DNA from: Epinephelus fuscoguttatus | Taxonomy: Eukaryota; Chordata; Actinopteri; Perciformes; Serranidae | Direction: 5' to 3' | NCBI RefSeq assembly: GCF_011397635.1 | Contig: NC_064765.1 | Span: 31,478,632 to 31,542,631, forward strand | Length of the DNA: 64,000 bases | Shown here: positions 47,801 through 63,200 of the stretch, piece after piece | Position numbering within the stretch: the stretch's first letter is position 1 | Layout of the letters: each line of letters starts with the position of its first letter | The notes under the pieces: model-generated | What the model saw: the letters and a program-made list of their open reading frames with translations, nothing else | Databases searched by the model: none | Told to the model about the DNA's origin: nothing | Position numbers and translations under genes: made by a program

Positions 47801-48918
47801 GCATATGGTGTATAAATAAGCCCAGCCCAGACTCAAGGTGCCCATATTGAATATGGCCTATGTGCATTCATGTGTGTGCTAAATATGCAGACTGACTTCC
47901 TCTTGATGTACTGTGATGTTCTGTAATCTGGACGATTGATCCAACAGATGAAACCAACTCATGTCATGGGAAGAGCAGCTAGTCCTCATATTTAGCACAC
48001 AGTCAGTGTGAGGTGCTTTCACACTTGTGACCTTTTGTGTACCCGACACTAAAGGCCCCAAAATGGCCTTGGGATGCTGGAGCATCAGGTGAAAGCAAAG
48101 CTTGGCATCGCGGGAACACAGTAGAAACACATACGACCTTTAAAAGAGCAACACACTTTAAATAACCACCTCGAAATGGTATCACACCTCCACTCTGCTC
48201 AGACCAGCTGCTAATCTGGTGTGACTAGTCGATACTAGCTGCGTCCCTGATCCCTTCGAAAACAGACCAACTCATTAAAAGTAAAAAAAATATAGCATAT
48301 ATTTATATAGAGTCTAATTTTCATGCAGACACTTAAGCCATATAGTAAACTGTTTGCAAGTCAGATGGCCTGAGCGACCCCCATGTGGAATGTCCTGCTC
48401 CTAGCAGATCTCTAGCAGCAAATCACTTTACAGCTCCAAAAAGCCCAGGACTAAAAACTTCCCATCAAATTTGACCTTGGCCACAGGCTCGCCATGAATC
48501 ATATCAGACCAGGCATGCCAACCTGTGTCCCAGCTGGGAAGCTACAAACTGTCAGAAATAGCTTCAGGAAGCATCAGAGGGAGTGTTTAGTCCCTGGCGT
48601 GTTCTGAGATTAAACCAAACTGCTCGTCCTCCTCGCCTTTAGTTTTACATTCACTCACTCCTCACAGTGAAACAGGTGATGGGAAAAAAAGAGAGAGGGA
48701 GGAATATGGTGGCCAGACGTCTCTGCTTCTGTCACACTATAGAAGTATACTGCACTGGACTAGAAAGGCCTTGCTTTGCTCTACGATGCCTCAGCAACAT
48801 ACAGTGTAGACCCTGAGTGCCATTCACAGATAGGAATTTGGCCACTTTGTACAAGTTGTGCAACAACTCTGCTCACCCTCAGTAAGTATGTTGGTTAGAA
48901 ATGTCTAACTGTGCCTTC

Positions 48919-48920
<2 letters not shown>

Positions 48921-48973
<53 letters not shown>
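48921..48973. repeat. (CA)n microsatellite
   Basis: About 26 CA dinucleotides without interruption. Confidence 0.95.
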
Positions 48974-48975
<2 letters not shown>

Positions 48976-51934
48976 TATACAGCTAGTGTGAAATCCTACA
49001 TTTCTAAACATAGGGTGCTGCAACGGACACAACATTGGCCAAATCTTTGTGCACAGGTCTGCTTTGGTCTCTTTTCATGCCAACCACAGACTGTTGACAC
49101 CTGGTCCAGCACAGTATGGCCCATAGTATATCAACAGATTGGTAGTAGTCAGAGTTCAGTGGAAGAAACCATGAGTGGAGTGGAACCACTAAGGTTAAGG
49201 AAAAAGAACAAAATGTCAGAATAGAAGGAGGTGTAGTAGAGTAGGAAAGAATACTGGACCAGCCTCCTGCCAGTGTGTGCGTACATGGGCACTTCAGATA
49301 GACTTGTGTCTGGGCTAAGTTTGTTCCACTGTGGTCTTTGGCAGCTTAAAAACACATCAAGGGAGGAGAACAGATCCAGTGACTCCTACTATTCATATGA
49401 GTGAGCTAGAGGCCTGAGCTATTGTAACTTTCCCTCCTCCTCCTCCTCTTCTTGAAAACCAATTGTACCCTGAGAACGAAGGATTTCTGTTGCTGTTTCC
49501 TGCTGCGGTTGAAGTGATAAGACTATACTGCTGAACATGAGCAAGCCTCCCATTAAATACACACACACACATACACACACACACATGCAGAAAACATATG
49601 ACGGCTGCACTGCTGACAACTTGTTCATACACGGTCATACCATCTTATTCACACATTTTTACTGGGTACACTTTTGAAAGCTTACATGAAACCTTGCACA
49701 GAAGATACAAGAACGCTCCGAGAGCAATTAAAACACACGTGTGCTGAAACATGTTCTGAGACCCTAGCTAGCTTCTAATGCTGCTTCCCTAAAGAGTGAA
49801 CTAACAATCACAGCAACATCTACAAACAACACAGAGCTAGTAACTTGGGGAGAGCAGAAGGTTGAAAAGCAGTGAGACTCCAGAAGCTTCCAGGCACAAG
49901 ATGGCTCAATATTTAGTCATGAGTGATGAAACAACAGGATCAGGGATCAGTCATTTTCTCACTGATAGGAGTTTTCAAATGCTGTGCCATACTCTGACCA
50001 TGTTTGCCACCTATGTTGCCAAACTCTATGGGAGTGTCTCGCTTTGTCTCTTCTCTCCTTGCGAGGACAACACAGAGCTCTTTCCCTGCCATCTTCACTA
50101 AAATGTGGGTGTGTTTTGGTGAAGAAACAAAAATGAATAGAAGCATTAATAAAGAAGACATGGTTTTGCAGTGCCTCTCTGCTTTCATGTATATTCTCTG
50201 CATCATCTTTCACCTTTCTCTCTGCTTTTGTGTGACTGTAAATATTTCTATAATTTCTAAAATTCTCAAAAACTTTAACTTTTGACAAAGAATTTGTCCT
50301 GGAGCTTCCATACAGGAAGACTTTTTTTGTGTGTGGGAGTGAAATTTTTGATTAGAACACCACTTTTTTAATATGTTTTTCAAATGGGAATATTATAGTT
50401 AGAAAAACCTCAGCCCCTTCTTTTATTTTGGGTTGGGTGCGATCTGACTAGCGTGGAGGCAGTAACATGCAGGGACCTGAGAAGAGGAAGCACACATGGT
50501 GGGTGAGAGTGGAGTTGTAAAATCAGCTTTTTACAATGTTGTCTGTTGTTTGTAAAAACCTATGTGCTCAGCTCAGGTGACTATGTGGAGTGAAATTACA
50601 TTCTACTGTTGAGTGCTGTGATTCTTCCCTCCTTATCAGATAATGCCTTTACACAGTACAAACCTATAACAGCTTAAGTCTCACCTAAAGGAGCAAAGTT
50701 GAGCTATAAAAATGAGATGAGAGACAAAATTAGACAAGAGGAGGAAGAAGATAAGATAAAAACCAACATAGTTTGGTCTGAATATGTCATGTTGGTACTG
50801 CTATCCTCTCTGAGTGTGTGAGTGTGCAGCTCTACATACAGCCACAGACAGCCTTTCAAAGAAATTCTTGGTACCAGAGTGCATTTATCCTGAGATAAGG
50901 ACCAAGGACTAGAGAGATTATCATGGCTAAACCATCAAGGTCCCGTAACAGATGAGCAAACATTTGGTAACCACAGGCCCACCACTAGGACCAATTCTTT
51001 CTGAACCATGCAAAGTGCTGGTACACTGTGTAATTCAGGATCCATATCAGTCCATGGAAAAACTGCAGGTCAACCTTGGAAACTACAGACCTTGATATGA
51101 ACCTTCACAGTCTTTGATGCCATTGTCCCGACTTCTAAAGCGCCATGGTGTGCAAAACAAGTGAACTGAAGCCATTTGGGAGGGTGAATTTCCCGACAAT
51201 GGCTGCTTGACAGCATTTACTACTGAAAGTTTGGCGCTCTACAGACCAACGTAACACCGATTTTCCTGGTTAAAATCCCAGCTCTGCTCAAGAAATGCCT
51301 TAATAAGACACCAGTGTACCAAAGCTGTCATAATGTTTCAGCAGTCACAACACTGAAGGATCAGATTTAACCATACTCGGCCCAGTCATCTGGTCATAAG
51401 ATATTTGGTCGGCAATGCCCGGCTGGAGCCCTGACAATGGCACGCTTGTACTTCTACAGAGTGAAGTAAAAAAAGTATTTCATTTGTTAGGGCAAAGGTG
51501 ACTCCCTTCCCCGCCGTCGTAATTGTCAGAAGCTAGAATCAGACAACAAAAGCGACTATGATTCAATCAAAGTCGTGCCTTCGCCCTAGTTAATGAAAGC
51601 CTGAGGAACAAGCAGTTGCACAGCCAGACAGCCTCCACTGTGCCAGGCAGAAATCACTTCACCCCAGAAAATTGACTACATTCAGTTCAGACATTAATTG
51701 GGCCCAGCAGGTCCTCTTATCGACAGCATGGATTTCCTTCACTCCACAGCTGCTCTCTGTCCCCCACAACAACTACTGGAGATATAAAACATGTGCAATG
51801 AGCAAACAGGTTTTGCCATTCTTCAGTCTTTATCAACCTTAATCTTTGAAAACAAATGTATGATTAGGTTTACTGATCCCCCCCAACCGAGGTGGAGCCA
51901 GGGTTTATCAGATGGCAAGATAAACAACATCATT

Positions 51935-51936
<2 letters not shown>

Positions 51937-51965
<29 letters not shown>

Positions 51966-51967
51966 GT
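51937..51967. repeat. (AAC)n microsatellite
   Basis: About ten AAC/CAA trinucleotides in a row. A second short CAA run is at 55445-55468. Confidence 0.9.
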
Positions 51968-54269
51968 ATCCAGAAAACAAAGGGCTATTTCCAAGGCAAC
52001 TGTGACTCAAAGGAAATTAAAAATAACAACAACATCTCATACTGATTGTTTCACAAATCCTACTCGACATCATCACCACCGCTGTCCTGATCATAGTGAT
52101 GTTAAAAGCCTACCTGAGACTGACAGAATGTTTTCGCCACAGTAATACGCCACATGACCCAAAACCTTGTTGTGCTGTAGGTGCCACTTCTCGAAAAAAT
52201 AACCACCGTTGGCCGTCAGTGGAACCTACAATGTCCAAACGCATTTATCTAGCAGCCGTGACTGTTGTGGCAAGATATGCACCTGCCAAATTTCTGAGGC
52301 AAATATAGTTACACAGTAGGCCTTCAATAGAAAACAAAAACCTGACTGGCCAACAGAATGAGAGATTCAGAGTTTAGGTACATTCAGTGCATCCTTTTCT
52401 TTTCCCTGCTCTTTATCATGAAACGTTTTTACTCCATAACAAGAAATCCACTGTTGAGAAAAACTAGTTCTGGCCTACAAAGCTGCTGGCGTGACTGCAA
52501 AACCTGGGTTTGGTATTTGCCACCTTGGGAAGCGGTTTTGTTTGCATGGCCGCACCAAGAATTTGGAAGTAGTCAGAGATTTCTTAAATATATATATGGC
52601 ATTATGGAATCGAAACCTACTTCCTCTTTAGAATAATGCAGAAGTATTTGAAGGTTTTTTTAATCTCAGTGCCCTTCATATTATGATACACGCTCCATTT
52701 CTTTTCTTTAACTTGAAGACTTGACATTTTAATACCAAAAGGCTCTGGAACCAGTGATACCAGTTAGGTTTAGTTTGGACCTCTAAAGGAGAGCAAAGGC
52801 AGCTATATTCATCCTGAATACAGAAAAAAAGATGCACAGATTTACTACCAGCTTACTACAGATCAAGATAAACAGAGCGACAGGGTGTTGTATTGTGACG
52901 GCTGAATCTTATAGTTTGACTCTGAACGTCAGTCGGAAGACGAGGCTCCCTATTTAATCGACTCGCTAGGTTTTCCCGAAAAGTCGACAAGTGAGCAGGG
53001 TGGGAAGTGTGTTGGCTGTAAGCATGTAACAATATTCTCCATAACACCATCAGTAAGGTGCTCAAGACCCTTACTAAAACCATTTACGAATGATCACAAA
53101 TCAGTCATAGCACTGACATGGTTCTTGCTGAAAACAGCATTACAACTGATTAGCACCTGCCACAGTCAGCCACGGTACAGTGGAGATTCCCACCCTGCTG
53201 CCAAGGCTCTCATACTAGTGGACAAGTGCACAAGGTGCTCTATCAGAGCAACAGAAGAAGCAGCTAAGGTTGCGTTACTCAGGAAGTGATTGATTGGTTA
53301 GTTTACTAACGCCAACGTTTGCTAGAAAGGAGCGGAAAGACAGACCGACACAGAGCAAAGGTTAAAAAAAAAAAAAGAAAAATATGTTCACTAAACTAAA
53401 TAATTGCCCCCCCCCCAAATCCCACCGGTCCATCACTCAACCCGCCTGCCTGTCCTGTTCTAGGTGTGAGCAGGATAATAATATATCTGTTTTTAAATAC
53501 ACACAAAGCCTATACAGGCAAGGGAACCACCACACAGGAAAAAACAAGATAATACACAGAGCAGGGAGAGATGGCAAAATGTCAACTAAAATGAAAAAAA
53601 GTTTAAAAAAAAAAAATCAAGGTTACATCATACAGAGGCTCTGGAGGTTATTAAGGTGGAGGAGAGACATCGAGCTCTGAATACTTGTCGATCAAGACCA
53701 GACCAGACTGGGCCGTGCCAGACAAGGGGACATTTGAAGCAGTAGAGTGACCCATTTTAGCAAACAAATTTAAAATGATCATGACTCAAGTCTCGCTTGT
53801 GGCCAGGGACCACAGATTGGTATGACTCCAAACTAAACAAATATAAGTTTTAATTTGAATATCCCACTTCAAAATGGGATATTCACTGGAAAATGTGTTA
53901 AAACATGTAAGATTTCATCTGTTTTTCCAAGCTACTGACTAGATAATTAAGAGTCAAAGCAAGAAAACAGGGAATGTTTTGGAAAATGGTAGGACTTGAT
54001 TGTGTGCTAAAACTCCTGGGAAAGAAATGCAACGTATGTAATAATTATATTATTATTACTGTTGTGAAAATAATGTAAGTAAATAAAAACAACCAAGTCA
54101 CATCAGCTCACATAAATATAATTCATTGATTAGTTTAAGATCCAGTTTATATTTCTCACTTAGGTCTGCTTCTGGCCTTGTTCAGAAGTCTGAGCTGACT
54201 TGGACTTGGTGGGTCTGGCCTGGTCTTGACACAGTTTAGGCTGTGATGTGTTGGACATGCTGTCCCTGC

Positions 54270-57200
54270 CTACATGCCCATGCTGAAGGCGTGCAGCTCG
54301 CGGTGGAAGTGCTGGGTGGGTTCGGACAAAACCAGGCTGGAATCCAGGCAAGGGTGCCAGACGCGGCCGAGGCCCAGGGAAACCTCCTTGACCAGGTTAT
54401 GGACTGGGTCGCCCTCCATGCACACCGACTGGTCTGGATCAAAGTCGATGCTCTCCTCAGAGACGGTCAGGACGCGAAGGCTGGAGCCTCGCAGCCGAGA
54501 GATGGCTACCAAGTTATGGGACCATACAGTGTAACCTACAGAGAGAGATGTGTTCAGGGACGTTGGACTAATAAGGATAAATAATAAACACACTGCACAG
54601 CTTTACACTTGATGAACCACTGGGTACAAACAATGACATAATATATGATGATACTGGTTGTAATCATTATGATTGGAATTCCTTTCTGTCACTCATCATT
54701 GCCTCATCTCACATAGCTGCTTAGAAGGAACTTTAATTTGAACACAATGCCTGTAAATGGCATTTGAAGGTACCGAAAAACAGAAATATGAATTGCAATG
54801 CATAGACCAACTGTTGTAAAGGATTTAAAGACATGTTATTTAAAAATAAGCAAATCTTTTTGTTTGAGATTTCACTTCCCACACAGAGAACTGCTACCCC
54901 ACAGACACAAAGCAGGCCTTAAAGCTGCTCTAATCAATACTTTTACATAACTATGGATGAAATGATGTGTAATGTTTAAGTTGTTTCTCACAGAAATTAA
55001 CTCATAAATTATGACCACCAAAATCTGCGGTTATCCTCAGCGCATTGCTTTCACTTTGTGCTACAAGCAACCTGTTTGGTTCACTCTCACTCTCATCAGC
55101 TTTGTTTCCCAACATAGCAGGAAGTGGTTTTCAATGAAAATAAACCCACTTTATGCGACCTGCATAGCACCAAACACCAGACAGACAAACTAAGTGACTC
55201 ACTTGACAACATTTAGCAGCTAACAAGCTAAATGTTTTTTCTCACGAGGTGGTGGAGAGCAAAACAAAGCTAAAAGATGACTGAATATTGGACATAAATC
55301 CATCAGGTGGCCAGAAACACAACCACAAATAAATGCTAATGTACCTCTGTGTCTACTGGATGTGTAAATAGGCAGCTGTTTGCTAACCATAACGGCTACT
55401 GTTGTATTAACAGTTTTTTTTGTATTGCTACCTCTTGGGTAAAAACAACAACAACAACAACAACAACAAAAATGTGTTAAGCCTAACCCATTAGTGGCTT
55501 TCAATGGCCAGCCATGGTTGCATCTCACTAGGGCTGGGCGATATGGCCTAGATAACATTGCAATATTTTGAGCCTATATTGCAATACACAATATGTTATA
55601 TCTCAATGTTTTGAAATCTTCTCTAAACCATTGTAGACTACTAAAACACTAAACTACTAAATAAACTACTGTTAAAATAAAACAAAATACAGATATAATA
55701 AAGTTAGATTAAGTATTATTAAAATTAAACTTCTGCTCAGATGTTAGCAGTTAGCATAGACTTAAACCGTTACAGCTGCACTATTAAACTTAATGATTTA
55801 TTCACTACAGTTCACAACATCTCTCCACTTCATATACTAATAATATCGACAAGTCACACTGGTGCTCCATGGCTGCAAAATGTGATTAAATGGCCTGGAG
55901 CCCTGCAGTCACAAAAAGTCTTTTTTTTTCCTTTTTGTGTTGGTGAGACAGAGAGCCAAAGGACAGAGCGAGAGAACCAAAATGCTGAAGCAAGTCTCAT
56001 GCTGTGGCTTAAAAAACTGATGTGATAATTTGTACACAGTGTTTGTGATATAGTCATTTTATACACCCCACATGGAAAAAGCTGCAATACACCAAGTATA
56101 ATCAATGTATCGCCCATTCCTACATCTCGCTACATCACTACTGTGCGCCCCATTATCTTGAGTTACCATGAGTACAACTAATGATGCCACTGAAAATCAG
56201 AGCATTGATTTTGGAAAGTTCACATTTCTTGAGAGCAAAGCACTTTTGACAAGCACAGCTGAATGTAAAACCGTTTCAACAGCTAAACTGGAATTAATGT
56301 ATAGTAGTAGTAATATGTGATGAAAAGCAATTAAGATTTAAATTAAATGTCAGTATTGTTTCTCTTGGCTTCCAACCCATAGTTTGGTCTAAACCAATAC
56401 AGCAACTTGTGTTTTCCTTCATACAGTTGGCCCAGTACAGACCAGAATGAACCCAACTGTATATCCCTGAAACAACAAGCCGAACTCACCATGTATGACG
56501 AGTACAGCAAGCTGAGTACACCTCCATGCCATGAGGACCAACGGGTCTTCGTTCCGATTGATGCTGAGGTCAGGGAAGTCGGGGTCATCCCTCAGGAGCA
56601 GGAAGTGAGTCAGCGTTTTGTTGTACTGCTGAGAGATGAGCTCCAATGTAGCGTCGGTCACCAGTGTGCTATAGCTGTCGAGGTGGAGGCGCTCCAGGGG
56701 AAGGCTAGGCTTCAGGACCCTGAGGAGCTCGGAGCTGTCGACCTCCAGGGCCATGATGTACACTCGCAGGTTGGCACTCACACGAATCTGTGGAGGATCA
56801 GGGAAACCTGACTCATGTACACACAGATTTGTTCTAACTCAAAGCTGGAGGCAGCAGTATTAAGCTCAAAAAGTGGCTATGTAACTGTTGTTTCATTGGC
56901 ATGGGGCACTTCAAACAATCACATCTTGTTATCAAATAGAGCAAAAGGCTTTCTTGGAATCTTCTTTTTTCCAGGGATGCCAACGAGACTGAGAAACAAT
57001 GAAACATGTTGCATTACCAGTGCCTTCCAATCGTCCTCCGTAGCGGTCCCTTCTAATGGTTTGAACTCCAGGGCAGCCCCGTTGAGCAGCAGGGAGAGGC
57101 GATGCAGTGGAGTTCGGCGTGGAGATGCCAGCAGACCACAAAGCTCAGATGTCAAATCAGAGAAATCCAGAGCCAGAGAATGAAGATTAGACAGACGATC

Positions 57201-60200
57201 CAACTCTGATGGTGAGATGAGGGGACCTGGGAGAAAATCAAGAGAGGTTACAATTTGTACAAATGTAATACACTTCTACAACCATGACAGTTATCAAAGC
57301 TATAGGCTGTTATGGATTTAAACCAATGAAATCCTTTTTCATTGGAGCTATAACTACATTTACACAGTTACAGACAAAAAAGATCCAGAAACACACCAAC
57401 ACATACCTAGCTGGTGGTCCAGTAAACTGAGGTGCTGCAGGGTCTCAGCTGAGGGATTTGACAGACAGGCTAAGGAGCAGGGAGTCACCAGACCCAGCAT
57501 AAAGCTACAGGACAACCACCTCAGCTGTCTGCTGTTAGACAACAACTCCATGAACAATTGCTGGATTCTGCAGAGTACAGGGGAGGAGGAGGAGAGAGGG
57601 AGGAAGAGAATTAGCATCAATTCACTTTGCCAGCATGACCAAAGCTTCCTGAAAGTTACATTTAAAAAACCACAAGAGCGGTGTGTGCCAGCTCAAATCA
57701 AATTAAGTCACATTTCATCCTGAAAATAAACCTTATGAGTATATAAAGAAAATAAAGGCTCAATATACATTTGTGCAAAGAGGAAGATACGCAACAGAAA
57801 AACACTGCACGAAGATGTAAGATGTAATATTTTTTATGATTTTATATAAAAATGTAAAACTGATTAAATCAAAAGAACATCCCACCCAAAACTCTGTTGT
57901 GGCCTTGATTTAGAAAATTCATCTCAAATATTTACTCAACACACAGACAATACTTGGGCAGTCAGGCCAATTATATTCCAACACATTTTGTTTAAAATAT
58001 TTGTCTAAATTGAGGTTATTAAAAATGATCTGGCATCATTTAGGTTGCGCTGTATTCTCCAGACCTGTTCTAGGAAGTAGAACATAAGGAGGTATCAACT
58101 GACACTGTATTTTAGTATAATGCCATCCTCCTCATCACGACTGAGTTGCAGAACAAACCCACACTGGTTGCCATGTATACAAAATCCTGCCCTACCAAAA
58201 GGGAGAGGCTATAGAGATTGGCAATGACCTGTATACTGTTCTGGATCAATGGGCTGTGTATGTTGAAATAGGTCCAACATGTGCAACATGAAGGATATAT
58301 TGTTACACTTTAAAAAGCCTGATGTTTCCAAGCCAAAGCTGAGAGAATTCTACTGTTATCAACAAGGTCATTTTCTCATATTTTAGAGGCTTGCATTAAC
58401 ATAACTTCACATTTGACTGAAGATTCTAATTTTTTATAAGAGTCAATATCTGCGAATTAGCATGCTGGCACAGTGGTTCATTTAAAAGCATGACATCATT
58501 ATTTGCTCTCTCAGTCTCTAAACAATCCCTCCCTCTTCACAGACTGCAATCCAAAGAGTCTGCTGCACCTTGGCAGTCTAGGCTACATTATACCAACAGT
58601 TTGTTGACAGAAAGCTGTTCACACACAGTGAGCGTGTTTAATGTTGTGTGCTGTGGTGTGGTGAAGCTAGGGGTGCTGTGTGCCTGCTGACTGGGTGATG
58701 ATGACAAACTGTTTTACGAACGCTCCCCATTTTCTTTTTTTAAATTTATCATCCTTCAGAAACACCAAAAAACACACACGCTGTTTGCAATGACAAACAA
58801 GGGATGTAATACTCTATCAACCACCTTTCAGTTTTGTGCCTCTGCCAACCAGTCAAGTTGCATTTTACATCCATGTGTCCAGACTCACATGTAGCCATGA
58901 TGGAAGGCAAGACAATGCTTCAAATAATGATGATGTTGAATATATGGATGTTTCACACACACCATCAATCCGGCAGCACAGAAGATCTACACAATCATTA
59001 CAGATACATGGTGGACACCCAAGATTAGTGTCACCTATTCAGTATCTGACTAAATGTCTCCCCTTTTGTTCCTGAGCTATGGCGCTGAATAACGGCCACA
59101 GAAGTCTTATTGCATAACATTATGATGTCACGGTGAAATAAACCTTTTACCTTTTATATATGGAATGTTATCATTTTATCCTGTTCGACATTTGGGTTAA
59201 ATTTTGTCCTTATTAGCATCTGAATTCTTAGGTTAAGGCCAAAAACATGTTTTGAGAGGTCACAATGACCTTGACCTTTTACCATCAAATTCTGATCAGT
59301 TAATTGTTGAGTTCAACTGGACGTTTGTGCCAAATTTATGTAAAATCCCTCAAGGTGTTCTTGAGATATTGCATTCATGAGAGTGGGATAGATGGACAGA
59401 CGGACAACCCAAAAATATAATGCCTCCACCCGCAGCTGTCACCAGAGCAGACGCATATAAACACAACAAATATTATCTTGCCCATTCATGTTCTGCAATG
59501 AATCAATTACCATAGAACAATATTGTTGCAGTCCTATATAAAGTATGTTTTAGTTACAATGCAAATAACCACTCTGTGGATAGAGACAAATATTGAATCT
59601 AACCATTTCTGACATTCAACACAAATGGATGTCGTTATGCTCGGGCTTACTCATTGATCTTTTTATCCCCCTGGTGAATTTGGTGCAGGTTGGAGCTGTC
59701 CAATAGTCCCTCCTGCTGCAGAATACAGGTGTCTCCGTACAGGCTGAGCTTTCGCAGATTTCTAGACAATGAGAGAGACAGAACGTTATAAATGTAAAAA
59801 AGAAACAAGAAGTAAACAATACGAGATTAATTTATGCTAACAAGTCATATTAGCAATATTTTTTCAGGTTCTGAGCTAAGCACTCTCCTTTGAGATGACA
59901 GACAGGTACTACCTTCAACAACAATGGGCTCAGCAAGTCATTTTCTTCAAAATGAACAATTGGAAAACATCAGTGTTACCCCTTTCCACCAAATTTGCCC
60001 TGGTTCTTAAACCGGTTCTGTTCAGGATTCACAGAACAGTGGTACTAGTAAACCAGTGTACATTTCCACCAGTTTTGCGCAGAACCATTGTAATCAAGAA
60101 TGTGTCATCAACGGAGGGCGTCGCACAATGCACAGTAGAAGTAAAGAATAACAAAAGTAAATGTAAACATTGTTTTTTTATTACAGAAATGCATTTTTTC

Positions 60201-63200
60201 CCAAAAAACAAATGGACCAACTATTACAGAGACCACTGCATGCTCTTTCTTCTTGCCAATTTCTCACTTGGCCTTTCCATTGTTGCCTTCTCCATCTTCT
60301 CTTTCCTATCTGTAGAATATGACACGCCCACTGATGTTGTCATGGTTTGCACTTCAAATCAAGGAAGACCTGTTATTTTTTGGTTTCATCTGAGACCCAA
60401 CTTTTTAGGACCTGAACCAGTTTAGGTTCAGTAACAGGAACAAAACCTGTTCCATGTTTTTGGTAAAGGGGTAAAAAGAGACACCTGTGTCACAAGTAAA
60501 AGAATGATATCCCATTATATTTTGTGGCCTGTTCTTTACAGACTGACTAGAACCAAACCTAGTCACATAACAATAAAAGGATGCTTTTATGGTCACCTGT
60601 TTGCTCTGTCAACATTTGTTAAAGTCATTACTACTTTAAGCTGTGTATCTGGTTCTATCACATGGAGTGCATAAGGGGTGCTTGGAAATTTTCAACAGAG
60701 GCAGCAGTAGCTAGACTGGTGGTTAGGTTTAACCATTTCCAATCCAAACAAGGTTGGGGGTGGTTACCTCTTACCTCAAGCTGTAGCCATTTTGTGTAAT
60801 CAAATCTAGCCCTGGTTCTGTATATTGCTGGGTCGTCTCCTATCAGGACAGAGTTATGGCTGCCTTGCACTTGGCTGCACTGCTGCCAAGGGCCCTTTAT
60901 ATCCTGGTACCCAAAATAGACAATCAAGCAGCAGACTATATGCCAAAAGTTGATGCTGTCAACAGCCGTAAAGGTAAGCTTAGAGGTCAAAATGCATCCA
61001 ATTATCTTCTTCCAAACAGGCCGTCTAAATCTGTTTTGAAAATGATGTTTGGAAGATCACTGGTTGTAAGTTGTGGAAAAAGATTATTATGCAGCCACAC
61101 GACATAAGCCTACCTGCTAGGTACTGTGTGCATTATGTTTGATGGAGCCCACTTCCTGTAAATGAGCTGAGAGCTAAGCTTCACAAAATGCCTCTGCAGT
61201 GAAACCAACAGCAGTCTCACGTGCAGCTACTTAGTGTGCAAATTCACTAGCAAAGGAACAATGAGTTATCTGTTCTCATTATTTTGAACATGTACAAGTA
61301 GAGTTGGACCAGTGCTAGCTGAATGGAAAAACTCAATTTTTGCCACCAGATAACATGGGAGCTGAAGTTAGATAGGACAGCTGGCATTTGTCCTTATCAG
61401 TGGTCAACTGGTTTGAAGTGATAAAAACTGGAAATAGCGCTGAAATAACATTAGCTGAGCATGACACATTTTACTATGACAAACTGCTAAAAATACTCAC
61501 TTGCCCAGTCAACATTTTTATTGCAGATATGCTAGGGCAGTGTGGAACTAAGGAACTGCACTGGGCCTGCAGCAATTTCTATTTGAATTTTAATACAGAC
61601 TAGATCTGAAACCCAGATCCACATCCACTTGCTACTTTACAGTATAAATGCAAATCTTCATAGCTTCCGTGGTATACAAGAAATCAATAAAATGTAATGT
61701 TTTACATTGACAGGAGATGAACCAAAGAAACCTTCAATTTCCAAATTCTGAGGTGGCAATAGCTTCTTAAAGAGAGAGCGCTGCCCAGTAAGACAATATT
61801 ATCCACTAAAACCATGCTTACAAATCAAGCAAATTCAGTTTATAAACTGACATCTGAATGTACAGAATTTTGTTTAGTGTCCAACTGGAAATCATGCTAG
61901 AGTTAGTGTGCAGCATGGTACTGGGACACAGACCGGGTTCATCAGTCAGCTTATGAATGGAAAATGTTGAAAGCTGCTCAATGAGAAGAAGTCAGACAAC
62001 AGAAATGGTTTCAGCCCCCTCAGCAGAACTAAGACATGAACTGCACAGCACTGGATGGGTGCTGTTTCAACACTACAAAGCACTGTAGAGAATAATAGAG
62101 AATGTGGGAGAAGGTGTATCAGAGAGAAGTTCTGCACTGTAATCGGGAATCTTAACATTCATAGTAACGTTTCACAAAATAGTAACTCCCACAGGTGACA
62201 TTAGTAAGGTGGCTAGACTTCATGTATGCAGCACATAGGTGAGAACATCCAACAGTATGCAACGACATACCAGAGCTAAATGTGTATATACACATACACT
62301 GTATATGTGTGTGTGTCAGTGCTGATATCAGCAAGTCACAGCCAACAAAGCCTTCTCTAGCCACCACCAGTGCTGCATTGTATCTGCTGGTATGAAGACC
62401 CCAGTGTAACATAGAAAATAGAGCTGGCAACAATAGAAACACAGACGAGCGTTTGACTTGACATTGGCATAGAAGCATGTATCAGACATAAATCAGTATT
62501 TGGTTACTGAAAATGTAAGAATAAGCAATAAATGCTATTACAATGATGACGTCTACAGAGATATTAAGAAAACGCTAGCTGCTAACTCCGCCGCAAAGAC
62601 ATGACCCTATTACGTAACTCCTAATGTCAGGGTTTGTTTATAGCTAACTAGCTAGCTAGCCGCTAGCTTACTGCGACGCACCAAATGCTATGAAATTACA
62701 AAAAGGAGATGGTGTCACGCGAATTCCTGAAACGTAATCAAAACACACACTCAGATATGAGATTTACAGCAAATTCATCTGTACCTGTTGTTGCGGATGC
62801 TGGAGAACACACACAACACCTGGTCCAAGTAGGTGGCCATGGCGTCTCTCCATCGCTCGGAGAGCTGCGGGTCGCTTTCAGGCTGGTCCATCCTGGTGGA
62901 CGACGGTTCGTTGTTCAGCGGACTAAGGTAGCCTTCCACCGGAGCAAGCTCCAGTTGCAGCTCCCGCACGAATGAACCAAACTTACGCATGAGGAACTCC
63001 AGCCTCGGGGTCTCCTCCGAGCTGGAGCCTCCACCGTTACAGCCACCACCTATCCGCAGCTTAAGCTCGGTCCACAGCGCGGGGTAGAAGAGACACTCCC
63101 TCCATCGTGAACACACGGCCGAGGCCCGGAGCTTGTCTCGGTCGGACAGAAAGGAGAATATGTGGACGATAAGCTCGCTGGGCAAAGCCATGGCTCCAAC

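Larger units (their letters stand above)
44868..54269 (-). other. Possible very long fbxo33 3' UTR
   Basis: From the fbxo33 stop codon (54270-54272) leftwards there is no coding similarity on either strand and little recognisable repeat apart from simple repeats. AATAAA signals on the minus strand occur at 44995-45000 and 44868-44873 (TTTATT on plus). Either could close a 3' UTR of about 9.3 kb. The alternative is a shorter 3' UTR followed by intergenic DNA. Confidence 0.35.

Noticed and set aside
54243-54584. Plus-strand frame opposite the last fbxo33 exon
   Set aside because: Antisense shadow of a GC-rich coding exon.
59895-60425. 176-codon plus-strand frame in fbxo33 intron 1
   Set aside because: Lies across the MITE at 59976-60474 and shows no known domain.
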